DNA of 43,363 nucleotides from Nitrospirota bacterium (lineage in GTDB: Bacteria > Nitrospirota > Thermodesulfovibrionia > Thermodesulfovibrionales > UBA6898), in assembly GCA_024275975.1 (NCBI GenBank), contig JAJRYC010000014.1, forward strand, positions 1 through 43,363. Direction: 5' to 3'. Each line of letters begins with the position of its first letter. Position 1 is the first letter of the stretch. Below the pieces are notes generated by a model that saw only the letters and a program-made list of their open reading frames with translations, had not been told where the DNA came from and searched no databases. Made by a program: the position numbers and the translations under genes. This document shows, piece by piece, positions 8,980-18,168 of this stretch.

Positions 8980-9921
8980 ATGGCTGATTATCGGGATACT
9001 ATAAACAGGCTTTCCGCGAATATTGAGAAGGTGATTGTCGGCAAAAAAGAGACGATCGACCTGGCTGTTATTACGTTGATCTGCAGGGGGCATCTTCTGA
9101 TCGAAGACGTTCCGGGACTTGGTAAAACGATGCTGGCACTTGCACTTGCCAAGTCTCTTAATCTCCGTTTCCGAAGGATTCAGTTCACCCCCGATCTTCT
9201 GCCCTCGGATGTGACGGGCGTATCGATATACAGTCAAAAGGACGGTGAATTCCACTTTAAGGCCGGACCGCTGTTTACAAATATCCTTCTTTCCGATGAG
9301 ATAAACAGAGCGCCCCCGAGAACACAATCCAGTCTTTTGGAATCCATGGAAGAGCGGCAGGTTACGGTTGATGGAAAGACGTATAAGCTGCCCGGAATAT
9401 TCATGGTGCTGGCAACGCAAAATCCGATAGAGCTCCAGGGCACCTACCCGCTTCCCGAGGCGCAGCTCGACCGTTTTTTCATGAAGATCGGAGTGGGCTA
9501 TCCAATTCCGGAACAGGAAGTAATAATTATGGAGATGCAGAAGAAGGAGCACCCGATTAACACTATTACACCGGTAATTTCAGAAGATGATATTCTGGGA
9601 GTGCAGGATGCCGTGCCCGGGATTCATATGGATAAGTCGATTATGAAGTATATCGTCCAGATAGTGGATGCCACCCGTAACCATCCGGACCTGCTGCTCG
9701 GCGCCAGCCCCAGGGGCTCTCTTGCCCTGATGAGGGCTTCGCAGGCGATGGCGCTCCTTAGGGGTATGGATTTTGTCGAGCCGTCCATTGTCAAGCATAT
9801 GTCAAAACCGGTCCTCGCGCACCGGATTATCGTCAAGCCCCAGGAGAGACTGAAAAAGATCGATGAATCTACTGTTCTCGATGGAATTTTGAGAAGCATT
9901 TCCGCGCCTGTCACAGACTGA
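8980..9921 (+). CDS. MoxR-family AAA+ ATPase
   Basis: A MoxR-type AAA+ chaperone ATPase of 313 residues. Walker A is DVPGLGKTMLA (about residues 41-51), Walker B is ILLSDEINRAPPRTQSSLLE (about 99-118), and the arginine-finger region includes PLPEAQLDRFFMKI. The start chosen is ATG 8980 (MADYRDT): a run of eight G (8963-8970) sits 9 bases upstream, and the family normally begins near this point. The longer frame from 8932 adds an unconserved leader. MoxR proteins usually assist the assembly of neighbouring von Willebrand or DUF58 proteins; the DUF58 gene starts one base after this stop. The three genes 8980-13383 form one operon. Confidence 0.9.
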   Translation: MADYRDTINRLSANIEKVIVGKKETIDLAVITLICRGHLLIEDVPGLGKTMLALALAKSLNLRFRRIQFTPDLLPSDVTGVSIYSQKDGEFHFKAGPLFTNILLSDEINRAPPRTQSSLLESMEERQVTVDGKTYKLPGIFMVLATQNPIELQGTYPLPEAQLDRFFMKIGVGYPIPEQEVIIMEMQKKEHPINTITPVISEDDILGVQDAVPGIHMDKSIMKYIVQIVDATRNHPDLLLGASPRGSLALMRASQAMALLRGMDFVEPSIVKHMSKPVLAHRIIVKPQERLKKIDESTVLDGILRSISAPVTD

Positions 9922-9922
9922 G

Positions 9923-11158
9923 ATGAAACGGTTTCTTGTCAAGAGAAATTTTCTCTTTTTTGTCTGTATCCTCTTCTTTCTGATCGCCTGGAACAGGGAG
10001 ATCAACCTGTTATACGGCATGTTCGCCCTCATTTCAGCAACCATCATAATCTCCCATATTTATCCGAGATATTCTCTCCGGGCTGTTTCCGTCACAAGGA
10101 CCTTGCCGTCTACGGCATTTGAAGGTGATACCATCTCCCTCGATGTGAATATTATTAACAGGGCCGCAACCAGCCGTCACATGATTGAAGTGCTTGATTC
10201 GGTCCCGGCGGCGGAACCCGGAATGAGAACCCCGATGACCTTTATCGCAAAGCTGCGCGGCAGGAAAGACAGGGCGTATTCTTTCAAAGTTATGTGCTAC
10301 AAACGGGGTGAATATTCTATCGGCCCCCTTACCTTGACCTCTTCGTACCCCCTTGGAATAACCTCCGCGGAAAAATCATTCTCTGGTGAGATACAGCCGC
10401 TCCTTGTGTATCCGGAAATGTTTGATGTCTCGTGCTTCCCTTTTGTTTCCGGCAGCAGCTTTCCGGCAAGCGGGCAGGAAGCAATTTCCAGGGCGGGTGG
10501 AAGTGAGGATTTTTTCGGAACCCGTGAGTACAGAGAGGGCGACAGCCTGAGGCATATACACTGGCCATCTACCGCCAGACATGGGGAACTCATTGTTAAG
10601 GAATTTGAAATAAGGGCTTCTTCGGAGGATACTTTTCTGATCGACCTGCACAGAAATTCCGATATCGGGACTGAAAAAGAGAGCACCCTGGAATATGCCG
10701 TAAAAATAGCCGCGTCTCTCTCAAAGTACGCGATGCAGAGAGGACATAGCTTTCAATTCATAGGTTACGGAATGAGACCTCATATTGTGACCTATGGGAA
10801 AGGGGAGAGCCACCTGGCGTCGGTATTAGAGACGCTTGCGCGGGTCAGGCCGGACGGGAATGTTCCGTACTCCCTGGCGATAAGAGAGACTGCTGAGTTT
10901 CTGAAGGACGGCAGTACCCTCGTTTTGATTTTCAATATAACAGAACAGAACCTGGATGAATATCTCTATAGCATGGCGCTTCTCAGGGCCAGAAGGATCC
11001 GGACTGTCTGTGTTTTTCTCAATGGCCGGGGGTTTCTTGAGGGGAATGATTCATCAGGGCATGAAAATAGTCCGTTAATACAGGAATTCCTGGCAGAGGG
11101 AGCGCCTGTATACTTGATTAACAAGGGGGACGACCTTTCAGCGGTCTTTTCGATATGA
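9923..11158 (+). CDS. DUF58 domain membrane-anchored protein
   Basis: A 411-residue protein with two N-terminal hydrophobic segments (about residues 9-25 and 29-46) followed by a cytosolic domain. The DUF58 signature EDFFGTREYREGDSLRHIHW (about 192-211) with the following STARHGELIVKEFE is complete. The downstream part has a von Willebrand A-like fold pattern (DTFLIDLHR). Together with the MoxR ATPase upstream and the transglutaminase downstream this is the standard MoxR-DUF58-TgpA set, thought to act at the cell envelope. The ATG is one base past the MoxR stop, and the TGA overlaps the next ATG (ATGA). Confidence 0.88.
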   Translation: MKRFLVKRNFLFFVCILFFLIAWNREINLLYGMFALISATIIISHIYPRYSLRAVSVTRTLPSTAFEGDTISLDVNIINRAATSRHMIEVLDSVPAAEPGMRTPMTFIAKLRGRKDRAYSFKVMCYKRGEYSIGPLTLTSSYPLGITSAEKSFSGEIQPLLVYPEMFDVSCFPFVSGSSFPASGQEAISRAGGSEDFFGTREYREGDSLRHIHWPSTARHGELIVKEFEIRASSEDTFLIDLHRNSDIGTEKESTLEYAVKIAASLSKYAMQRGHSFQFIGYGMRPHIVTYGKGESHLASVLETLARVRPDGNVPYSLAIRETAEFLKDGSTLVLIFNITEQNLDEYLYSMALLRARRIRTVCVFLNGRGFLEGNDSSGHENSPLIQEFLAEGAPVYLINKGDDLSAVFSI

Positions 11159-13383
11159 ACCCGATACAATATCCTCCCGTATATATCGGACTCTGGTTTC
11201 TTTTTTTGATATCCGTATCCGCCGCGACCGCAACTCGCCTGTCATTAGGAATGACCGTGCCGGTCACCTTGTTCTGGGCGGTTGTTTACGGAGCAGGGCT
11301 GTTCAGCGGCTGGTATTTCAGGGAGAAAAGATCAAATGAGCTGAAAATCGCAACTAACATCCTTGCGGTGCTGTCCATTTTTGTCTTTATCATCATTAAC
11401 TTTATCCAGGGATTGGAGACCGCATTTCTGGTCTTTATCATATCCCTGCAGGCGATAAGAAATCTCACCCTCTTTAACCGCAGGGATTTCTACTTCGCCT
11501 TTATTGTTTCTCTGATGCTTATTTCTTATGCGGCCAGTGCAGGGAAAGAGACCTATTTTATCTTTTTTATTATTGCGTATGTTCTGGTAGCGGTGTTCAC
11601 GCTGATGACGGATTACATCAATGACAGGCTGGCCCATACCCGGGGCGGGGATAAAGAGATACTCTTTAATAGGATGAATCTTCCTGTAAAGGGCGGCGGC
11701 ATCGCCATTGCCGTAATAATACTTGCCCTGCTCATATATTTCGTGACCCCGAGGTTCCCGTCGCCTCACATCCAGACCTTTCCTGCAAGCGGATGGTGGT
11801 ATGATAGGGATGAAATGTCCCAGCGGGATGCCCGGAAATCCGGCCTGAACGAACAGAACGGCGGAGGGGAGCCTGATATCCAGGGTGACGGATATTATTA
11901 CGATCAGACATCGGATAAATCCGGATATGCGGGGTTCAGGGATAAATTCGACATTACGGACCGGGGTTCGTGTACTCTGGAAAATAATATAGTATTTTAC
12001 CTCCAATCGAGCCAGCCCATCTACGCGCGCGGAAAGGTCTTTGATACATTCGACGGCAGGGTCTGGGGGGATTCACAGTTTGGGAACCGGATATTGGAGG
12101 GCGATAGAGGGAAGTTTGTTCTGGCGGATGATGTTAAATCGCAGGGACTCGGACAGGTCTATATTATCGAGGAGGACCTTGCCGAGTTTATTTTTACCGC
12201 CTATAAACCTGTAACCTTATGGTTTCCCGGCGATATAGTAGAGCAGGAAGGTGATCTCAGCCTGAAAGCGCCCGGTTTTTTACGAAAGGGCACAAAGTAT
12301 TCCGTTCTCTCTGACGCCGGAGGCATTGGGCGCATGCCGGCATCTGACGACCCTGACGACCCTGACGACGGTCACGGGGATTACAGGTATCTTCAGCTCC
12401 CGGATTCGATCTCCGAACGGATGAAGCAGCTCACTTATTCCATCGCCGGAAGCCGGTACGGCAACTACGGAAAAGCCGCGGCGATAGAGGAATATCTAAA
12501 GACCAATTACCAGTATACGCTCAAAACAATGTTCAGGGAAAAGGGGTATGATACCATAGAAAAATTCCTCTTCACATCCGGGGAAGGGCACTGCGAATAT
12601 TTCGCATCGTCGATGGTCCTTATGTTGAGAATCCTGGGCATTCCCTCCCGGCTGGTAACAGGATACACGGCAACACGCTTTAATCCGATGACAGGATACT
12701 ATGAAGTTAAAAGACTTGATGCCCACGCCTGGGTCGAAGCATACATTGACGGATATGGCTGGATGGAGTTTGAACCCACACCGCAGTTCGAGATGCCCGA
12801 AGGAAAAGACAGCAAAGACAGTTACTTTGTTACTCGCGATTTTCTTCAATATATCTCCGGGCAGATGAATGACCTGATAAAAAGCAATCCCGAAAAGTGG
12901 TGGGCTGAGATTCTGCGGAAATTGCTGGACCTCTGGAATAGCATCAAAGCTTTTATTGGAAAGCTCTTGTACATATTGCGGGATACCGTTAAAAATCTGT
13001 GGTACTGGTTTAAGGGAACCGGCTGGATGATAATCAGCTTAATGTTTTTTGTTGGTGTTTCCGGTTGTTGGATCTATCACTCCGTGGCCCCGGTAATAAG
13101 GAGACAGCGGATGAGAATGATGAAGGAGACTGACCCGACGCAGTTTGTTCTGCGATGCTACCTGGAAGTGGAACGGATATTCGCTAAAAAAGGCGTGCCA
13201 AGGCCTCTGCACTATAGTCCCAAAGAATACAGGGCGGATCTGCTCAGGAGATTCAGCAATCTTTCGATGCAGATAGACCTGCTGACAGACCTCTTTGAGA
13301 TCGCCAGATATAGTGCTATTCCGGTGAGCAGTCAAGAGGCGGAGGAGGCTGATAAAGCTTATGATTTCATACTCAGACATTAG
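11155..13383 (+). CDS. TgpA-like membrane transglutaminase
   Basis: A 742-residue membrane protein. Residues 1-210 hold about six membrane segments (DUF3488-like). A periplasmic transglutaminase-core domain follows with GHCEYFASSMVLMLR (C480), LDAHAWVEAYIDGYGW (H524) and FEPTP (E540 where many homologues have Asp). A further membrane segment lies at about 622-645, with a cytosolic C-terminal DUF4129-like tail (HYSPKEYRADLLRRF). A short Asp/Pro repeat occurs at about 398-407. In Pseudomonas, TgpA is an essential envelope protein; the substrate is unknown. The TAG stop is the first three bases of a 164-bp inverted-repeat element, so the native C-terminus may have been slightly altered by insertion. 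Confidence 0.88.
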   Translation: MNPIQYPPVYIGLWFLFLISVSAATATRLSLGMTVPVTLFWAVVYGAGLFSGWYFREKRSNELKIATNILAVLSIFVFIIINFIQGLETAFLVFIISLQAIRNLTLFNRRDFYFAFIVSLMLISYAASAGKETYFIFFIIAYVLVAVFTLMTDYINDRLAHTRGGDKEILFNRMNLPVKGGGIAIAVIILALLIYFVTPRFPSPHIQTFPASGWWYDRDEMSQRDARKSGLNEQNGGGEPDIQGDGYYYDQTSDKSGYAGFRDKFDITDRGSCTLENNIVFYLQSSQPIYARGKVFDTFDGRVWGDSQFGNRILEGDRGKFVLADDVKSQGLGQVYIIEEDLAEFIFTAYKPVTLWFPGDIVEQEGDLSLKAPGFLRKGTKYSVLSDAGGIGRMPASDDPDDPDDGHGDYRYLQLPDSISERMKQLTYSIAGSRYGNYGKAAAIEEYLKTNYQYTLKTMFREKGYDTIEKFLFTSGEGHCEYFASSMVLMLRILGIPSRLVTGYTATRFNPMTGYYEVKRLDAHAWVEAYIDGYGWMEFEPTPQFEMPEGKDSKDSYFVTRDFLQYISGQMNDLIKSNPEKWWAEILRKLLDLWNSIKAFIGKLLYILRDTVKNLWYWFKGTGWMIISLMFFVGVSGCWIYHSVAPVIRRQRMRMMKETDPTQFVLRCYLEVERIFAKKGVPRPLHYSPKEYRADLLRRFSNLSMQIDLLTDLFEIARYSAIPVSSQEAEEADKAYDFILRH

Positions 13384-13544
13384 TGTCCTGTCAGGCAAAA
13401 ACTGTCGCATCTTACTTGTCCTTTTGTCTGCCTGCTGCGTTGCTCCTTTAGTTACATAGCCAAGCTATGCGCCTTCAGTAGCGCCTTACAGGTAGACAAA
13501 ATTACTTCGTAATCTCACGTCATTGCTTGCCTGACAGGACACTA
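13381..13544. mobile_element. 164-bp MITE-like element with 17-bp terminal inverted repeats
   Basis: The ends are perfect inverted repeats: TAGTGTCCTGTCAGGCA (13381-13397) and its reverse complement at 13528-13544. A second nested inverted repeat (TTTTGTCTGCCTG at about 13422-13434 against CAGGTAGACAAAA at about 13490-13502, one mismatch) and a GCTATG-type centre make nearly the whole element foldable. It has no reading frame. The TA at each tip would fit a TA-targeting transposase (IS630/Tc1-like), but this is inference. The left end supplies the stop codon of the transglutaminase gene. Confidence 0.7.
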
Positions 13545-13589
13545 GGAGATGTTTATTTTTTAACTTATGGCGTTTTTGGGGGAGGATTT

Positions 13590-14503
13590 ATGCCGAGATT
13601 CAACAGCAGGGAAGACTATGAAAAATGGAAGGCGAAAAGACCGCCGCGAGTGAAGAAAAAAGAAGACGGGAGGAAGTTACGGTTCCCGGTCAGGAAGAAA
13701 GTCAAACAGCGCCGCCTGGTGACCCGGAAGAGAGTCCCTTCAGGTACACTTACATGCACCCGGAATCATACAGGGAAACAATTGAGCGTAAACCTTTCCT
13801 TGAACTACTTCCTGACATCTTCTCTTATCCATTTAAGGGTAACGGGAGGTATCTGCTCATAGGGGGCACGGCAGCTTACCTGTTTATTGATCTGCTTAGC
13901 TATTTCATGATTTTTTCTTTGCTTGGATTGATATTAGCTATAATTTTCAGCGGATACCTGGCTGCTTTTATTATGAAGATCATATCAAGTTCATCGGATG
14001 GGGCGGTTGAACCACCGGACTGGCCTGACTTTACGGATTTGTGGGATGACATTTTGTGCCCGGCTGCCAAAGTGGGCGGAACGACCATCTTCTGCTTTAT
14101 CCCCTTCATCATCTACCTGTTTTCCTATTATCCACTCGAGTGGTTCATGAATCCCCGGTGGCTATATGATCCTGTGACATGGCTTCTGCTCCTGTCAGGT
14201 ATTCTGTATTATCCTATGGCGCTGATTGCGATGTCCCCGTCCGACTCGGTTTCATTTGTTAACCCCGTGTTTGTTCTGCCTTCGATTATAAAGGTCTTTA
14301 GAGATTATATCGCAGCCTGTCTGGTATTGCTGCTTGTCATAATGGTAAGATTTTTCTCGATGTTCTTTTTCCCCGATATTCCCCTGGTCAGCTCGGTTGT
14401 AACCAATTTTTTGTCTCTCTATTTCATTCTGGTCGAAATGCGAATCCTCGGTCTCCTCTATTTTGCCAACCAGGAACGCCTGGGCTGGTTTGGTGAGGGT
14501 TAA
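13590..14503 (+). CDS. DUF4013-like membrane protein, probable frameshift near the N-terminus
   Basis: The long frame (in phase from 13625 to 14503) encodes a hydrophilic N-terminus, then about six membrane segments beginning near YLLIGGTAAYLFIDLL, as in DUF4013-like integral membrane proteins. The function is unknown. The best start is not in that frame: ATG 13590 has a strong ribosome binding site (GGGGGAGG, 13578-13585) and encodes MPRFNSREDYEKWKAKR, a typical-looking N-terminus. This start is one frame away, and the frames must join between about 13632 and 13680, where an A6 run occurs. Either one base is missing (mutation or assembly) or translation begins at ATG 13625, which has no ribosome binding site. 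The gene is separated from the transglutaminase gene by the 164-bp element. Confidence 0.65.
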
Positions 14504-14542
14504 ATGGAGTCAGTTTATAAATTGCCATTTTTAATTTTTGTC

Positions 14543-14609
14543 ATGCCCGAAGTCTTTAATCGGGCATCCAGAACTTATTGAAAAGACTGGATTCCGGCTT
14601 AAGGACTCT
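14543..14609. repeat. Dispersed palindromic intergenic repeats
   Basis: An 8-bp perfect inverted repeat (ATGCCCGA at 14543-14550 and TCGGGCAT at 14560-14567) is followed by AAAAGACTGGATTCCGGCTT, a relative of the copy at 8018. These are short hairpin-forming repeats of the REP-like kind. Confidence 0.5.
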
Positions 14610-14613
14610 TACC

Positions 14614-14643
14614 ATGTTCCACAAATATGACTGGACACCGGGG
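14614..14643. repeat. 30-bp repeat shared with the fabF 3' end, copy 1
   Basis: This 30-base segment, containing TGACTGGACACCGGGG, recurs at 37357-37386 with three mismatches. The two copies are 22.7 kb apart and in the same orientation. Confidence 0.6.
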
Positions 14644-15076
14644 AGGTTGTAAAAACCAATACCACCCTTGGACCCTCCTTAAAGGAGGGGGGAATTACTC
14701 CCCTCTTAGAGGGGTTGGGGGAGATTTACAAATATACTGGGGCTCCGCCCCTGTCCCCGGTTCATTCTTTTGAACGCCAAAAAGAACGGAACCAAGAAAA
14801 TGCGCCCCGCGATTCTTTTTTAACGGGCTGCTTCCGGTCTGCCCGCTAAATTCAAGAAACTCGCTTCGCTCAAACAGTCTTGAATTTTTAACGCGTTCAG
14901 CCTCGGAAGCATCCCTAAAATAATCAAAGGGGAATGAGAAAGCAATACATGCTGATGATAAGTATAACCCCCTTATCCAGACCTAAATGTGGGTAAGGAT
15001 AAGTTAAGGACTACCGGAATGACTGGTAGTAAGACTGAATTTATGGACAGAATCTAAATAATGAATAAAAAGGAAT
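14644..15076. other. Gene-free stretch rich in palindromes
   Basis: I see no convincing gene between 14503 and the tRNA. Palindromes are CCCTCCTT-A-AAGGAGGG (14673-14689) and CCCCTCT-T-AGAGGGG (14700-14714), followed by GGGGCTCCGCCCCTG (near 14740). The segment from about 14760 to 14940 is GC-rich and has the look of a dispersed intergenic repeat: it contains TTCAAGA and TCTTGAA in inverted orientation around an ACTCGCTTCGCTCA core. No coding signal is seen in it on either strand. Confidence 0.5.
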
Positions 15077-15153
15077 TGGTGGCGGTGCAGGGAATTGAAC
15101 CCCGGACACTGCGGATATGAGCCGCATGCTCTAACCATCTGAGCTACACCGCC
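15077..15153 (-). tRNA. tRNA-Met (anticodon CAT)
   Basis: The reverse complement folds as a complete tRNA: acceptor arm GGCGGTG/CACCGCC, D arm GCTC...GAGC, anticodon arm TGCGG-CTCATAT-CCGCA (CAT at 15119-15117) and T arm CGGGG-TTCAATT-CCCTG. CCA is encoded at the 3' end. The acceptor stem starts with a standard G-C pair, so it is not the initiator tRNA. Elongator Met is the likeliest assignment; a CAT tRNA-Ile modified by TilS cannot be fully excluded. Confidence 0.93.
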
Positions 15154-15266
15154 GCTTTAAGGAACCCCGGCCTTGATTTTGCCCCGTCGCCATGATGGAT
15201 TTCCTCGGGCGTCGGGACCCAAAACTATCATCAACAGGGATTTCAATTATAACAGAAAGAATCCGG

Positions 15267-16388
15267 CTAATAAAAGAGGGCGAACCTCCGGGTCCTTATA
15301 TTTATGAGAACGCCAAGTGAGATATAATTTGAAAGCAGGGCTGTGCCCCCGTAACTGAAAAACGGCAGGGGGATGCCGACCACAGGCATAATTCCGAGGG
15401 TCATTCCAATGTTTACGAAGAAATATATGGAAAACATGAAGGTAATTCCTAATGCCAGTATTTTTCCGAAATCGTCTTTTGCCTTTCTCGCGGTGTCCAG
15501 CCCCCGCATGATCAGCAGGAAATACAGTGACAGGAGAAAGAGGGACCCGATAAAGCCCCATTCCTCTGCAAACACGGCAAAGATAAAATCGGTATGTTTT
15601 TCCGGGAGGAACCTGAAAGGCCCCTGTGTCCCTTTCAGGAACCCCTTGCCCGAAAATTCCCCCGAGCCTATCGCAACTTTCGATTGCTTGATATGATAGC
15701 CTATGCCTGACGGGTCAACCCCCGGTTCAACAAAGGCTATAAGCCTGCTTTTCTGATAGTCTTCCAGCCTTTCCCACATCAAATTCCCGAGAAAAGGCAT
15801 AGAGACGGAGCCGATTATTACAGTGAGTATGAGGGCTTTTTTCTGCAGCCCCATGGTAAGTGATAACGTAATGAAGATGATAATGATGACCAGGCCCGTG
15901 CCGAGGTCGGGCTGTTTGACAAGAAGCATGAACGGCAGAAAGACGAAGACAAAGAATATGCGGAGTAAAGACATTATTCCGATAGATCCCTGGATAGAAC
16001 TGAAATGCCTGGAGATCATTATTATAAATATAAGTTTGAAAAACTCCGAGGGCTGGAATGACATCGGCCCGATCCCGATCCATCTCTGCGCGCCCATCCC
16101 TGTTTTTCCCGAGATAAGCACAATTAGGAGGAATATCAGGCCTGCTATATACATGGGGACGGATATCCTGCTGAGCCAGATATAATCGAAGCTCACGAAT
16201 ACTATGAGTCCCAGCACCCCGAGTAACAGCCAGATAAACTGTTTTATATAGAATGGCGACTGCGTGCTTTCCATCGGCTGACGTGTTGCGCTGAAAATCG
16301 TCAGTATCCCGATAACCGATATGGCGATCACGGTAAAGAATATCAGCCAGTCGAAGTTCCGTATCAGAGTTCTGTCAATTCTGAACAT
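15267..16388 (-). CDS. rodA: RodA, SEDS peptidoglycan polymerase
   Basis: A 373-residue SEDS-family integral membrane glycosyltransferase, about ten membrane segments, that polymerises lipid II during cell elongation together with PBP2. Family features are MGAQRWIGIGPMSFQPSEFFK (about residues 108-127), QPDLGTGLV (about 165-173), EKHTDFIFAVFAEEWGF (about 268-284) and the C-terminal VVGIPLPFFSYGGTALLSNY. Length matches the family. It is the last gene of the mre operon (read right to left) and overlaps the mrdA stop by 14 bases. Confidence 0.93.
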   Translation of the reverse strand: MFRIDRTLIRNFDWLIFFTVIAISVIGILTIFSATRQPMESTQSPFYIKQFIWLLLGVLGLIVFVSFDYIWLSRISVPMYIAGLIFLLIVLISGKTGMGAQRWIGIGPMSFQPSEFFKLIFIIMISRHFSSIQGSIGIMSLLRIFFVFVFLPFMLLVKQPDLGTGLVIIIIFITLSLTMGLQKKALILTVIIGSVSMPFLGNLMWERLEDYQKSRLIAFVEPGVDPSGIGYHIKQSKVAIGSGEFSGKGFLKGTQGPFRFLPEKHTDFIFAVFAEEWGFIGSLFLLSLYFLLIMRGLDTARKAKDDFGKILALGITFMFSIYFFVNIGMTLGIMPVVGIPLPFFSYGGTALLSNYISLGVLINIRTRRFALFY

Positions 16389-18168
16389 CGGTCGATTCTT
16401 CCTGTTTTTCCTTCTGGAGCATATAAGCTTCTATGACTCTTTTTGCTATCGGCGCAGCCTTGCTGCCTCCATGGCCTCCGTGTTCGACAAACACCGATAT
16501 GGCGATCTCGGCTTTTTCTCCGGGCGCGAAGGCGATAAACCACGCATGGTCCCTGTATTTCTCCGGAATGTCTTTTGAGTTTTCTGAATATTGTTGCCCA
16601 GCGCTGACTACCTGTGCTGTTCCTGTCTTGCCGCCTATGGTTGTAATGGCCGATTTTGCAGCCTGGCCGGTCCCCTTTGGCTCATCGACGACGCCCAGGA
16701 GGCTGTCCCTGATTATTTTCAGTGTCTCCGGCTTGACATCGATCTTGCCGAGAGGGACCGGAGCCGAGTCTTTAAGTATTACCGGTCTGTATATTATCCC
16801 ACCGTTTGTGATTGCGCTGATCATTACAGCCATCTGTATCGGTGTGGTGGATACATATCCCTGGCCGATGGAACTGATAATTGTTTCACCCAGAAACCAC
16901 GGGGCGTTTTTTGTCGCCATCTTCCACCTGGTGTTTGGTATAAGCCCTTTTCTCTCGCCGCCAAGGAGTATTCCCGTCTCCCGGCCGAGACCGAATTTGA
17001 GCGCGTACTCATAGATTTTGTCGATCCCGAGCTGTCTCCCGACCTCATAAAAATATACGTCGCACGATTCAACCAGCGCCTTGTGCAGGTTGACCGACCC
17101 ATGGCCTTTCTTCTTCCAGCAGTTGTAATTCCATTTCCCATAGTTCATTCTGCCGTTGCAATATTTTTTAGTGGTGGTGTCGATGATACCTTCTTCCAGC
17201 GCCGCGATCGCCGTTATTATTTTAAATGTCGAGCCCGGAGGATATTGACTCTGCAGCGCTCTGTTTAACATCGGCATAGTCTTCTGCCTGGTAATGGCCG
17301 CCCAGTCCGCATAACTGATTCCGTTCACGAATTTATTCGGATCAAAAGAAGGAGAGCTCACGAGCCCCAGTATTTCACCGGTTTCAGGCTGCAGCGCGAC
17401 CAGCGCGCCGGTCAGGCCCTCGAAGGACTTTTCCCCTTCTTTTTGCAGTTCGATATCCAGGCTTAGAGTGATGTCGTCGCCTTTTACCGGCGGTTTTTCC
17501 TGTAGTAGCCTGATCTCCCTGCCCAGCGCGTCCACTTCGAATATCTTTTGGCCGGAAATACCCCTGAGGGTCTTATCGAAATACTTTTCAACGCCCCACT
17601 GCCCGATAAATGCGTGACGTGGTAAATCCCTGTATTCAGGGTCTTCCATCTGGCTGGGTGTGAGTTTGCCGAGATATCCGATTGCGTGCGCGCCCGTCTT
17701 CCCATAGATATAGTCCCTGCTGACCGCGATTTCGATGATAAGTCCTGGAAAGTCTGTGCGCCTGGCTTCTATAACGCTGACCTCCCTGAAAGAGAGCCTT
17801 TTTTTAATTATTATGGTCGTGAACGGGCTCGGCCTTTTTATGTTGATTTTCCCGGATATTTCTTCGGCGGGGATGTCCAGTATTTTCGACAGGGCGTCTG
17901 CATTATTGCCGTCGAATTCTCCAGGGATTACGGTGGCGATGAAATAAGGGGTATTTTTTACCAGAGGTGTCCCGTTTCTGTCAAATATGATCCCCCTCGG
18001 CGCCTGCACGTTAATAACCCTGAGCCTGTTGGATTCCGATATCCTTCTGAATTCGTCGCCCTGTAATATCTGGAGCTGCCAGAGCCGCAGAAGGAGGATA
18101 ATGAAACCTATAACGATTATATACCCGACAATAACGATTCTGTCCGGGCCGTTTTTTTTAATCTGCAT
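16375..18168 (-). CDS. mrdA: Penicillin-binding protein 2 (MrdA), elongation transpeptidase
   Basis: A 597-residue class B PBP that crosslinks peptidoglycan in the periplasm. It has one membrane anchor (about residues 11-29), a dimerisation/pedestal domain (about 45-220) and a transpeptidase domain. Catalytic motifs are SxxK at S313-TFK316 (PPGSTFKI), SCD at S368-D370 (ESCDVYFYEVG) and KTG at K514 (GGKTGTAQ). The extra Cys residues between the first two motifs (KKYCNGRMNYGKWNYNCW) are seen in other PBP2 proteins as a metal-binding insertion. It overlaps mreD by 11 bases and rodA by 14, so it is co-translated in the mreBCD-mrdA-rodA operon. Confidence 0.95.
   Translation of the reverse strand: MQIKKNGPDRIVIVGYIIVIGFIILLLRLWQLQILQGDEFRRISESNRLRVINVQAPRGIIFDRNGTPLVKNTPYFIATVIPGEFDGNNADALSKILDIPAEEISGKINIKRPSPFTTIIIKKRLSFREVSVIEARRTDFPGLIIEIAVSRDYIYGKTGAHAIGYLGKLTPSQMEDPEYRDLPRHAFIGQWGVEKYFDKTLRGISGQKIFEVDALGREIRLLQEKPPVKGDDITLSLDIELQKEGEKSFEGLTGALVALQPETGEILGLVSSPSFDPNKFVNGISYADWAAITRQKTMPMLNRALQSQYPPGSTFKIITAIAALEEGIIDTTTKKYCNGRMNYGKWNYNCWKKKGHGSVNLHKALVESCDVYFYEVGRQLGIDKIYEYALKFGLGRETGILLGGERKGLIPNTRWKMATKNAPWFLGETIISSIGQGYVSTTPIQMAVMISAITNGGIIYRPVILKDSAPVPLGKIDVKPETLKIIRDSLLGVVDEPKGTGQAAKSAITTIGGKTGTAQVVSAGQQYSENSKDIPEKYRDHAWFIAFAPGEKAEIAISVFVEHGGHGGSKAAPIAKRVIEAYMLQKEKQEESTDVQN

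Noticed and set aside
11332-12006. 224-codon minus-strand open frame opposite the transglutaminase gene
   Set aside because: No start signal and no domain; the plus-strand gene has membrane segments and conserved structure over the same bases.
16591-17268. 225-codon plus-strand open frame within mrdA
   Set aside because: It overlaps the PBP2 transpeptidase domain on the other strand, where catalytic motifs are intact.
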